Positions 1-6,438 of a DNA stretch of 6,656 bases are shown here, piece after piece. The position numbers and the translations under genes were made by a program. Below the pieces are notes generated by a model. The model had not been told where the DNA came from and searched no databases. It worked only from the letters and a program-made list of their open reading frames with translations. Source of the stretch: an uncultured Actinomycetes bacterium (lineage in GTDB: Bacteria; Actinomycetota; Aquicultoria; CAJVYJ01); the NCBI GenBank assembly GCA_913009475.1, contig CAJVYJ010000105.1, positions 1 through 6,656 on the forward strand, given 5' to 3'. Each line of letters opens with the position of its first letter. Position 1 is the first letter of the stretch.

Positions 1-35
1 TCTGTTTCTTCTTTCTCTTTTTTTCTTTTTTTTTT
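1..35. other. T-rich non-genomic lead-in ending in a ten-T run
   Basis: This stretch is almost only T with a few C and one G, and ends in exactly ten Ts (26-35) directly before the adapter. The Illumina flow-cell P5 grafting oligo carries a ten-T spacer in front of AATGATACGG. A read running through a short insert and past the adapter, seen here in reverse complement, would give this layout. I infer that bases 1-25 are low-quality read-through of the same kind. It should be trimmed and not annotated as biology. Confidence 0.85.
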
Positions 36-92
36 AATGATACGGCGACCACCGAGATCTACACTCTTTCCCTACACGCGCTCTTCCGATCT
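36..92 (+). other. Illumina P5 / TruSeq Read-1 adapter contamination
   Basis: The segment starts with AATGATACGGCGACCACCGA and ends with CTCTTCCGATCT, which are the two ends of the standard Illumina P5 plus Read-1 adapter. It is 57 nt instead of 58. The only difference I see is one missing A, where the standard CACGACGCTC reads CACGCGCTC at about 76-83. The base after the terminal GATCT (93) is therefore the first genomic base. This is an untrimmed adapter at a contig end and has no biological role. Confidence 0.97.
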
Positions 93-1411
93 CAGAGAAG
101 ATAATTGCCGCTCACGCTGGGCGTGACCAAGTTAAACCGGGCGAGCTGATAAAAGTTAAAATCGACTTGGCTTTGGCAAATGACATAACCGCGCCGGGCT
201 CGATTCGCGAATTCAATAAACTGGGGATAGATAAAGTTTTCGACCGGGATAAAGTCGTCTTGGTTCCCGACCATTTCGCTCCTAATCGCAATGTAGAATC
301 AGCCGAGCAGTGTAAGTATGTTCGTGATTTTGCCCGCGCCAAAGAGATTACCAATTTTTTTGAAGTCGGGCGAATGGGAATCGAGCATGCCTTACTACCG
401 GAGCTGGGCCTGGTCGGCCCGGGTGATTTAGTAATCGGTGCCGACAGTCATACCTGTACTTACGGTGCTCTGGGAGCTTTTTCCACCGGTATGGGCTCGA
501 CGGACATTGCCGCGGCCATGGCAACCGGCGATACATGGTTGAAAGTACCGCCGTCGCTAAAATTCGTTATTGACGGGGAGTTGCCTCCTTGGGTAACCGG
601 TAAGGATGTTATTCTCTATATTATCGGTATGATCGGTGTTGACGGTGCTTTATATAGAGCCATGGAATTTACCGGCAGCGCTATCTCGAAGATGTCAATG
701 GACGGTCGTTTGACTATCTGCAATATGGCCATCGAGGCCGGCGCTAAGAACGGTATTATTGCCGTTGATGAGCGAACGCGCGAATATGTCAGGGCCCATC
801 GTCACCAAGATGATGAAATTGAAGAAGAGTTTGGCGAGCCCGAGGGTGTAGCCGCGGATATTACAAAACAGGCTGATTTTATTAGTGACGCTGACGCTGT
901 TTATGAGCAGGTCTATAATATTAAGGCCGAGGATATACAATTACAAGTTGCTTTCCCGCATCTGCCTTCCAATTCAAAGCCCTTAAGCCGGGTGGGCGAT
1001 ATAGGCATCGACCAAGTGGTAATCGGCTCGTGTACTAACGGCAGAATAGAAGACCTGCGACAGGCGGCAAAAGTATTGGCGGGCCATAAAGTTGATACCA
1101 ATGTTAGATTGATAATTATCCCGGCGACGCAAAGCATCTATAAACAGGCGATTCATGAAGGCTTGATAGATATTTTTATTGACGCCGATGCCGCTGTAAG
1201 TACTCCCACTTGTGGTCCATGTTTGGGCGGCCATATGGGAGTCTTAGCTGCTGGTGAGCGTTGTGTTTCTACAACCAACAGAAATTTTCGCGGCCGTATG
1301 GGAGATAAAGATAGCGAAGTTTATCTGGCCGGACCGGCTGTAGCGGCTGCCTCAGCGATATTAGGTCGTATTGGCGGGCCGGAAGAGATAATAGATGGGA
1401 GAGATCAGTGA
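93..1411 (+). CDS. leuC: 3-isopropylmalate dehydratase large subunit, 5'-truncated
   Basis: LeuC is the [4Fe-4S] subunit of isopropylmalate isomerase, a cytosolic aconitase-family enzyme that interconverts 2- and 3-isopropylmalate in leucine synthesis. The reading frame is open from the adapter junction, with EKIIAAHAGRDQVKPGELI from 95. The partial codon xCA before it suits the usual Ala of AEKI, so only about half a dozen N-terminal residues are lost. The TTG at 167 is an internal Leu codon, not the start. Visible landmarks are NDITAPGSI, VPDHFAPN, GADSHTCTYGALGAFSTG, MIGVDGALY and the three cluster cysteines: GSCTNGR (Cys codon 1031) and TPTCGPCLGGHMG (Cys codons 1211 and 1220). The visible 438 residues are somewhat longer than the roughly 420 usual for this short type, because of an acidic linker insertion near 800-890. 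The stop overlaps the leuD start by 4 nt (GTGA), which indicates translational coupling. Confidence 0.97.
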
Positions 1412-1908
1412 TATTTCAAGGTAACGTTCATAAGTTCGGTCGCGATATTGATACTGATGTGATTATACCGGCAACTTATCTGGTCACATTCGAACCGGCC
1501 GAGTTAGCCAAACACTGTATGGAGCCGATATTTCCTAATTTTGCCGAAAGGATAAAACCGGGGGACATAATTGTGGCTGAGGATAATTTTGGCTGCGGTT
1601 CCTCGCGCGAACATGCTCCATTAGCCATAAAAGGCGCGGAAATAGCTTGCGTTTTAGCTAAATCGTTCGCGCGCATCTTCTACCGCAATGCCATCAATAC
1701 GGCGCTACCCATACTCGAATCCGAGGAGGCGGTTGATAGTATCAGTGACGGTGACGAACTGAAAATCGATACGAATACCGGTGAGATCAGTAACTTGACC
1801 ACAGGTTTAAGTTGGCAGGCGGAACCCTTCCCCGACTTCATTAATGAGATTATCAACGCGGGCGGTTTAATCGGATACACAAAGGAGAGGATAGCCCGTG
1901 AAGCTTAA
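1408..1908 (+). CDS. leuD: 3-isopropylmalate dehydratase small subunit
   Basis: LeuD is the small swivelling subunit that completes the isopropylmalate isomerase active site with LeuC in the cytosol. The 166-residue length is normal for the separate, archaeal-like small-subunit type. The N-terminal GNVHKFGRDIDTDVIIPA (residues 5-22) and the substrate-contacting FGCGSSREHAP (61-71) are intact. The loop residues 24-27 read YLVT. A hydrophobic third position is reported for isopropylmalate isomerases, where methanogen homoaconitases carry Arg (YLRT), so leucine synthesis is the favoured role. The start is GTG at 1408, overlapping the leuC stop, with GGGAG at 1397-1401 six bases upstream as ribosome binding site. 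leuB follows after 11 nt. Confidence 0.97.
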   Translation: MIFQGNVHKFGRDIDTDVIIPATYLVTFEPAELAKHCMEPIFPNFAERIKPGDIIVAEDNFGCGSSREHAPLAIKGAEIACVLAKSFARIFYRNAINTALPILESEEAVDSISDGDELKIDTNTGEISNLTTGLSWQAEPFPDFINEIINAGGLIGYTKERIAREA

Positions 1909-1919
1909 GGAATATAATA

Positions 1920-3002
1920 ATGCCGATATATAAATTAGCTCTGCTCCATGGTGACGGTATCGGCCCTGAAGTCATTCAAGAGGCTGTCAAGGTGCTTAAG
2001 GTCGTGGGTGCCGCTTATACTTTTGAGTTTACAACCACTGCCGGTTTGATCGGCGGTATCGCGATTGATGAAACCGGCACACCCCTGCCGGAATCGACCA
2101 TAGAACTTTGCCGACAAAGTGACGCCGTTCTTCTAGGTGCGGTCGGCGGCCCGAAATGGGACACCACCGACCCCGATAAACCGCGACCGGAACAAGGACT
2201 GCTTGGTATTCGCAAAGAGCTGGAATTATTTGCTAATCTGCGTCCGGTAAAGATCTACGAACCATTAAAAGACGCATCCAGTTTGAAACCGGAAATCATC
2301 ACCGGCATTGATATTATGGTAGTGCGTGAGTTGACAGGCGGTATCTACTTCGGCGAGCGAGCTCGCCGCGGAAATCGTGCTTTTGATACTTGCGATTACT
2401 CCAAAGAAGAGATAGAACGTTTATTGAAAGCCGCCTTTGAGCTGGCGCAAAAGCGTCGAGGCGTCCTGCATTCGGTGGATAAAGCCAATGTTTTGGAATC
2501 ATCGCGTCTGTGGCGCGAGGTCGCTATTGAGATGAGCGGCGACTATCCCGAAGTTGAACTTCACCATATGCTGGTAGATAACTGCGCTATGCAGTTAGTC
2601 AGGGACCCCAAACAATTCGATGTAATCGCTACGGGAAATATGTTTGGCGACATTTTAAGCGATGAAGCCTCGATGTTATCCGGTTCACTGGGTATGTTGG
2701 CTTCGGCCTCGCTGGGCGCCACCGGCTTAGCTCTTTATGAACCTTCTCACGGCAGCGCTCCCGATATAGCCGGACAGGGTATCGCTAACCCGATTGCCAC
2801 GATTGCTTCAACGGCTCTGATGTTGAAATATTCGTTTAATCTTGATGACGCGGCTGCGGCGATAGACGGCGCTATCGATACCGTTTTATCGCAAGGTTGG
2901 CGTACTCAAGATATTATGCAAGCCGGCGGTAAGTTGATAGGCACCCAAGAGATGGGCGACAAGATAGCCGCGAGTGTAACCGCCAACATGGCTCAGTTCT
3001 GA
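1920..3002 (+). CDS. leuB: 3-isopropylmalate dehydrogenase
   Basis: LeuB is the NAD-dependent cytosolic enzyme that oxidises and decarboxylates 3-isopropylmalate to 2-oxoisocaproate, the immediate precursor of leucine. At 360 residues it is full length. Residues 11-18 are GDGIGPEV, preceded by His where Pro is usual. GLLGIRKELELFANLRP (93-109) holds the substrate-binding arginines R98 and R108. VVRELTGGIYFG (134-145) holds R136 and catalytic Y143, and DKANVL (187-192) holds catalytic K188. The metal ligands are D220, D244 and D248 within NMFGDILSDEASML. EPSHGSAPDIAG (274-285) is the NAD site, with D282 at the position that favours NAD over NADP. Both the DTTDPDKPRPEQGLL loop and the gene neighbourhood point to LeuB rather than isocitrate or tartrate dehydrogenase. 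The ATG is served by AAGG (1907-1910), which overlaps the leuD stop codon. Confidence 0.97.
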   Translation: MPIYKLALLHGDGIGPEVIQEAVKVLKVVGAAYTFEFTTTAGLIGGIAIDETGTPLPESTIELCRQSDAVLLGAVGGPKWDTTDPDKPRPEQGLLGIRKELELFANLRPVKIYEPLKDASSLKPEIITGIDIMVVRELTGGIYFGERARRGNRAFDTCDYSKEEIERLLKAAFELAQKRRGVLHSVDKANVLESSRLWREVAIEMSGDYPEVELHHMLVDNCAMQLVRDPKQFDVIATGNMFGDILSDEASMLSGSLGMLASASLGATGLALYEPSHGSAPDIAGQGIANPIATIASTALMLKYSFNLDDAAAAIDGAIDTVLSQGWRTQDIMQAGGKLIGTQEMGDKIAASVTANMAQF

Positions 3003-3009
3003 AATCGTG

Positions 3010-4311
3010 ATGCCGCGCGTTGCCGAAATTATCGCCAAGAAGAAAGCGGGTCGATCGCTATCCGCCCGGGAAATTGAAATTATTATCAACGGTTACCTAG
3101 ACGGCTCGGTCACGGAAGGCCAGATGGCGGCTTGGCTGATGGCTGTCTGTTGGCAAGGTTTAAATAAAGAAGAGACTTTATCGTTGACCGAAGCCATGCT
3201 GGCTTCAGGCGAAACGGTCGATTTAACCAGCATTGACGGCCCAAAAGTCGACAAACACTCAACCGGTGGCGTTGGCGATAAATTAAGCTTAGTAGTTGTT
3301 CCCTTGGTTGCGTCCGCCGGGGTTAAAGTACCTAAAATGTCGGGGCGCGGTCTTGGCCATACCGGCGGTACTTTAGATAAACTATCATCCATTCCCGGCT
3401 TTTCTACTGAACTGACACCGGCGAGATTTATAGAGGTAATGAATACTGTCGGTGCCGCTATTATCAGCCAAAGCGCTAAATTGGTTCCGGCTGACAAAAA
3501 AATCTATGCTCTACGTGACCAAACAGCTACGGTTGCCTCGATTCCTTTAATAGCCTCCAGCATAATGAGTAAAAAATTGGCTGCCGGCGCTGACGCGATC
3601 GTCCTTGATGTCAAAGTTGGCAGCGGCGCGTTTATAAAAGATATAACTGAAGCGCGGCGGTTGGCTGAGTTGATGGTGTGGTTGGGCAAACAAATGTCTC
3701 GTCCGACTAAGGCGGTGCTGACCAATATGGAACAGCCGTTGGGGCGAGCGATAGGCAATGCTTTAGAGGTGGATGAAGCGCTTAAGGTCCTTAAAGGCGC
3801 TGGTCCCGGCGATTTGCGCCGTTTATCCATAGCCATTGGTCGGGAGATGCTTACCCTATCCGGCCTGGTAGATGCGGTGGAGGCGGCGGAACAGGTATTA
3901 GAATCATTACTTGAAAATGGTCAAGCTTACAATAAATTCAAAGAAATCGTTAAAGCTCAAAATGGTGATATCACGGTGCTTGATGATTGGCGAGTGGAGC
4001 CGGTTAATAGAGAAGCATATAAAGCCAAAGCTGATGGCTATTTAAAATTTATCAACACTGAATTATTGGGTTACGCGGCTTTAGAGTTGGGGGCCGGTCG
4101 CAGAAGTGTGGCGGGCGATATTGATTATGACGCCGGTTTGGTGATGGCTAAAAAAGCCGGCGAAGTTGTTTCTAAGGGCGATATTTTAATAGATTTATAT
4201 ATCGGTCATGGAGCCGACCTGAAAAAGGCGACAGCGTATATTGATAAAGCTATAGAAATTAACCTGGAGCCGCTCCCAGAAGAACCGCTAATATATGAGG
4301 TAATAGGTTGA
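3010..4311 (+). CDS. pdp: pyrimidine-nucleoside phosphorylase
   Basis: This cytosolic salvage enzyme cleaves uridine, thymidine or deoxyuridine with phosphate to the free base and (deoxy)ribose 1-phosphate. Numbered from ATG 3010, phosphate-loop residues K82, H83, S84 and T85 lie in VDKHSTGGVGDK, followed by MSGRGLGHTGGTLDKL (110-125). Base-binding R169, S184 and K188 lie in ALRDQTATVASIPLIASSIM and just after. The monovalent-cation region is DVKVGSGAF (200-208), and a PYNP C-terminal domain follows from about 343. K109, just before MSGRG, is the residue found in broad pyrimidine-nucleoside phosphorylases where E. coli thymidine phosphorylase DeoA has Met, so the Pdp type is preferred. The 433-residue length matches that family. 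GTG at 3007 would add one Met. No clear Shine-Dalgarno is visible and the gene begins a few bases after the leuB stop, so coupled translation is likely. Its place after leuCDB is unusual. Confidence 0.94.
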   Translation: MPRVAEIIAKKKAGRSLSAREIEIIINGYLDGSVTEGQMAAWLMAVCWQGLNKEETLSLTEAMLASGETVDLTSIDGPKVDKHSTGGVGDKLSLVVVPLVASAGVKVPKMSGRGLGHTGGTLDKLSSIPGFSTELTPARFIEVMNTVGAAIISQSAKLVPADKKIYALRDQTATVASIPLIASSIMSKKLAAGADAIVLDVKVGSGAFIKDITEARRLAELMVWLGKQMSRPTKAVLTNMEQPLGRAIGNALEVDEALKVLKGAGPGDLRRLSIAIGREMLTLSGLVDAVEAAEQVLESLLENGQAYNKFKEIVKAQNGDITVLDDWRVEPVNREAYKAKADGYLKFINTELLGYAALELGAGRRSVAGDIDYDAGLVMAKKAGEVVSKGDILIDLYIGHGADLKKATAYIDKAIEINLEPLPEEPLIYEVIG

Positions 4312-5555
4312 TGCGAGATAAGGAGAGCGGTAAAAACAGCGAGCCGGCCGGTCGGCGTCAATTCTTTAAGTTGGATAAAAACGTTTTTTTCTTAGGAATT
4401 ACCAGCCTTTTCGCGGATATCAGCTCGGAGATGGTCTATCCTTATCTGGTTATTTTTCTAGCTGCGACCCTGCATGTGAGTGCCGTATCCATTGGTTTCA
4501 TCGAAGGTTTGGCGGAAAGTACCGCCAGCATAACCAAAGTTTTTTCCGGTTGGTTTTCCGACCGCCTGAAACGCCGCAAAGGTATAACCGTTGTCGGTTA
4601 CGGGGTTGGATTATTTTCACGCCCGCTGTTGGCGTTGACTAGAGTCTGGCCTCAGGTGGCTTTTTTAAGATTTTTTGACCGAGTAGGCAAGGGCATACGT
4701 ACTTCACCCCGCGACGCCCTTATCGCTGATGTAACTCCGGCCTCAAAACGCGGCCGGGCTTTTGGTTTACACCGGGCCATGGATACCACCGGCGCTATTT
4801 TAGGTCCGGCGGCCGCTTACCTGACTTTGCTTTATTTCGGCTCAACCGACTTTCGCCTACTTTTTCTCTTAGCCGGTATCCCGGCTTTAATCGCGGTGTT
4901 GGTGATAGCTATCTTTGTGCGGGAAAAGCCAAGAATTATTTCCGTGGACGCTGAAGGAAAAAAAATCTCGGGTAATATCTTAAAGGATTTATCGAAGTTC
5001 AGTGGAAATTTTAAGATTTTTGCTCTAATAACTTTCATCTTCGCTCTGGGTAATTCCAGTGATGTTTTTTTAATCCTTCGAGCCAAAGACCTGGGCGTCT
5101 CCAGTTTGATGATTGCGCCGCTTTACCTGTCATTTAATATTACTTACGCTTTATTTTCCACCCCGGCCGGGATTATCTCCGACCGAGTCGGCCGCCCGAA
5201 AATCATAATTGCCGGATACTTGATATTCGCGCTGGCTTATTTGGGCTTCGCGTTGGCTGATAACTACTATTACCTACTGCCGCTTTTTATATTATATGGT
5301 GCCTATCCGGCTCTGACCGAAGGGGTACAACGTGCGTTTGCCGCTGACTTGGTATCGCCGGATTTACGCGGGACCGGACTTGGGATTTTTCATTTTGCCG
5401 TCGGCATCGCCGCGTTTCCCGCCAGTCTTTTCGGCGGGTTGTTATGGAATTACGTATCACCCTCGGCAACCTTTGTTTTCGGCGCCGCCATAGCCTTAAT
5501 CTCATCTATGCTCTTCTTGGTATTACTCCCTCATTTTTCAAGCAAAATCTCTTAA
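4311..5555 (+). CDS. 12-TM major facilitator superfamily transporter, substrate unknown
   Basis: This is a 414-residue inner-membrane secondary transporter with about twelve hydrophobic segments, near residues 25-50, 57-80, 92-110, 112-122, 157-177, 181-203, 236-257, 266-289, 298-316, 320-340, 357-379 and 386-407. The MFS signature between TM2 and TM3 is GWFSDRLKRRKG (80-91), and its second-half echo is GIISDRVGRPK (287-297). FFDRVGKGIRTSPRDALIAD (121-140) marks a common but poorly characterised prokaryotic MFS subgroup often labelled as efflux. The charged loop at 204-235 is the usual central cytoplasmic loop between the six-helix halves. The start is ATG 4311, sharing one base with the upstream stop (TGATG) and preceded by GAGGT at 4297-4301. 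TTG 4308 is less likely. Position in the operon could suggest nucleoside or amino-acid transport, but no motif proves a substrate. It is the last gene of the block. Confidence 0.9.
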   Translation: MRDKESGKNSEPAGRRQFFKLDKNVFFLGITSLFADISSEMVYPYLVIFLAATLHVSAVSIGFIEGLAESTASITKVFSGWFSDRLKRRKGITVVGYGVGLFSRPLLALTRVWPQVAFLRFFDRVGKGIRTSPRDALIADVTPASKRGRAFGLHRAMDTTGAILGPAAAYLTLLYFGSTDFRLLFLLAGIPALIAVLVIAIFVREKPRIISVDAEGKKISGNILKDLSKFSGNFKIFALITFIFALGNSSDVFLILRAKDLGVSSLMIAPLYLSFNITYALFSTPAGIISDRVGRPKIIIAGYLIFALAYLGFALADNYYYLLPLFILYGAYPALTEGVQRAFAADLVSPDLRGTGLGIFHFAVGIAAFPASLFGGLLWNYVSPSATFVFGAAIALISSMLFLVLLPHFSSKIS

Positions 5556-5692
5556 TTCAGTAAGACATAGCACTTCGATGCGGTTTATTTACTTTTAAAA
5601 AAGCATCACTTCAGCAACTATAATTAGAAAATAGAGACCGACTATTAATCTGTCAAATAAAAAAAGAGTAAACATTCTTAAATATTATTTAA

Positions 5693-5744
5693 TGACAAGC
5701 AGACATAGAACAATTCTTAAGAATTGTTCTATGTCTGCTTGTCA
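5693..5744. repeat. perfect 52-bp palindrome (copy 1)
   Basis: Every base from 5693 to 5718 pairs with its partner from 5744 back to 5719, giving two 26-nt arms with no spacer. The left arm begins TGACAAGCAGACATAGAAC and the centre is AATTCTTAAGAATT. As DNA it could extrude a cruciform, and as RNA it would form a very stable hairpin. No T-run follows on either strand, so a simple intrinsic terminator is not supported. It lies about 140 bp after the transporter and about 75 bp before the regulator gene. A degenerate copy lies just after that gene. Confidence 0.95.
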
Positions 5745-5752
5745 ATATCAAG

Positions 5753-5781
5753 TTATCTTATTTAAAATAGAATGTTATAAA
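5753..5781 (+). promoter_or_regulatory. candidate promoter of the ArsR-type regulator gene
   Basis: TGTTATAAA at 5773-5781 reads as an extended -10 box (TG, one base, TATAAA). The -35 position 17 bp upstream (5753-5758, TTATCT) is a poor match, as is common with extended -10 promoters. The predicted start of transcription is around 5788, inside the inverted half-sites described separately. This is inferred from sequence only. Confidence 0.5.
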
Positions 5782-5784
5782 AAG

Positions 5785-5810
5785 TACTAATATGTTAGTA
5801 TTTATTAGTG
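5785..5810. promoter_or_regulatory. candidate operator: three TTAGTR half-sites at 10-bp spacing
   Basis: TACTAA (5785-5790) is the reverse complement of TTAGTA (5795-5800), forming an inverted repeat with spacer TATG. A third half-site, TTAGTG (5805-5810), follows in the same orientation as the second. All three are exactly 10 bp apart, about one helical turn, so they would face the same side of the DNA. They lie between the -10 box and the start codon, which is where an ArsR-type repressor would block its own transcription. The binding protein is inferred, not shown. Confidence 0.45.
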
Positions 5811-5819
5811 GTGATTAAT

Positions 5820-6218
5820 ATGGTATTGGAAAAAGATAGGCTGGAAATAATATTTAAAGCTTTAGGCAGTCGGAGCCGCTTACGGATTTTGGAAATATTA
5901 TTAGAAAAAGGTGAGATGCACGTTTCAGAGATCAGTGAGACTCTGAATGCTGCTTATAAAGGTGTTTCACGGAATCTTAATCTTCTTTATCGCGCCGGAT
6001 TTTTAAGCTCGAAGTTTAAGGAAAACTATATTTATTATAAAATCCGTCGTGATAATATCCATAGGAACAATTTAATTTTAATTGCTCTTTTGACATCAGA
6101 AATAAAAGAGCAAGATAAAAATAGCGTTAATAAGAAGAGTAAAAAAATTACAAAATTTATTAAAGCCGCTATGTTTGACCCTCGCTTAAAGAAATTAATG
6201 GAAATTATCGATGAGTAG
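5820..6218 (+). CDS. small ArsR-type winged-helix transcriptional regulator, cysteine-free
   Basis: This 132-residue protein probably binds DNA as a dimer. IFKALGSRSRLRILEILLEK (residues 11-30) is the typical ArsR-family helix pair. MHVSEISETLNAAYKGVSRN (33-52) is the helix-turn-helix, with recognition helix near 45-58. The wing is GFLSSKFKENYIYYKI (60-75). The classic alpha-3 metal site (ELCVCDL) is replaced by MHVSEIS and the protein has no cysteine at all, so arsenite or cadmium sensing through thiols is excluded. The C-terminal third (95-130) is Lys-rich and unlike named ArsR sensors. ATG 5820 is chosen because GGTGAT (5810-5815) matches the anti-Shine-Dalgarno. GTG at 5808 or 5811 would add four or three residues. 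The gene stands alone between two palindromes and is much more AT-rich than the leu operon, so acquisition by transfer is possible. The target and effector are unknown. Confidence 0.82.
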   Translation: MVLEKDRLEIIFKALGSRSRLRILEILLEKGEMHVSEISETLNAAYKGVSRNLNLLYRAGFLSSKFKENYIYYKIRRDNIHRNNLILIALLTSEIKEQDKNSVNKKSKKITKFIKAAMFDPRLKKLMEIIDE

Positions 6219-6264
6219 CCAAGCATAGAAGCATTCTTAAGAATTGTTCTACGGCTGTTTGATA
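6217..6264. repeat. degenerate copy of the 52-bp palindrome (copy 2)
   Basis: It aligns with copy 1 over its whole length with 39 of 48 bases identical and one 4-nt gap. Left-arm CAAGCA(GACA)TAGAA of copy 1 lacks the four bracketed bases here. The centre and inner right arm, ATTCTTAAGAATTGTTCTA (6233-6251), are identical to 5713-5731. The gap and substitutions leave an imperfect hairpin, with 6-bp and 5-bp stems separated by a 2x2 mismatch. Its left end overlaps the last two bases of the regulator's TAG stop (6216-6218). Confidence 0.85.
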
Positions 6265-6369
6265 ATTACATGAAAAAATATAAATATTGTAATATGTTGT
6301 GAAGGATAACAAAAACATTTTCACTATAGGAAAATAACGCGAGGTCATATATAAAAATAGTTAAAAAGG

Positions 6370-6398
6370 TTTTAAATAAGCCAAGCGCCTGTTATGAT
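6370..6398 (+). promoter_or_regulatory. candidate promoter of the secreted propeller gene
   Basis: TGTTATGAT at 6390-6398 is an extended -10 box (TG, one base, TATGAT). TTTTAA at 6370-6375, 17 bp further up, is a weak -35. A transcript starting near 6405 would have a leader of about 35 nt and then a strong ribosome binding site. The box shares TGTTAT with the proposed regulator promoter. Sequence inference only. Confidence 0.45.
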
Positions 6399-6438
6399 AG
6401 ATATAAGCTTTTCATATCAACTCATAAGGAGCAATAAC

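Noticed and set aside
1408..1908. Homoaconitase small subunit instead of LeuD
   Set aside because: The specificity loop reads YLVT without the homoaconitase Arg, and leuC and leuB flank it directly.
3093..3836. Reverse-strand open frames of 110-134 codons inside the phosphorylase gene
   Set aside because: They lie fully opposite a well-conserved gene, show no recognisable protein features, and are shadows of its codon pattern.
4308..4310. TTG as transporter start
   Set aside because: The next codon is ATG at 4311 with better spacing to GAGGT (4297-4301) and the typical TGATG overlap.
5570..5600. Intrinsic terminator after the transporter gene
   Set aside because: GCAC-TTCG-ATGC gives only three good pairs, and the alternative GATGC/GCATC stem has a 21-nt loop. 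The T-rich tail is interrupted. Not convincing.
5693..5744. Intrinsic terminator formed by palindrome copy 1
   Set aside because: The stem is strong, but the sequence after it (ATATCAAGTTATC) has no T-run, and the reverse side has only mixed A/T.
5693..6264. Integron attC sites around a gene cassette
   Set aside because: The palindromes lack GTTRRRY core sites, lack the extrahelical bases and spacer loop typical of attC, and copy 1 is perfectly symmetric. No integrase is in view.
6317..6335. Inverted repeat ATTTTC / GAAAAT with a 7-nt loop
   Set aside because: A six-base AT-rich repeat is expected by chance in this composition, and it has no clear position relative to a promoter.
6400..6418. 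GATAT / ATATC inverted repeat in the leader of the secreted gene
   Set aside because: Only five AT-rich pairs with a 9-nt loop; too weak to call a regulatory hairpin.
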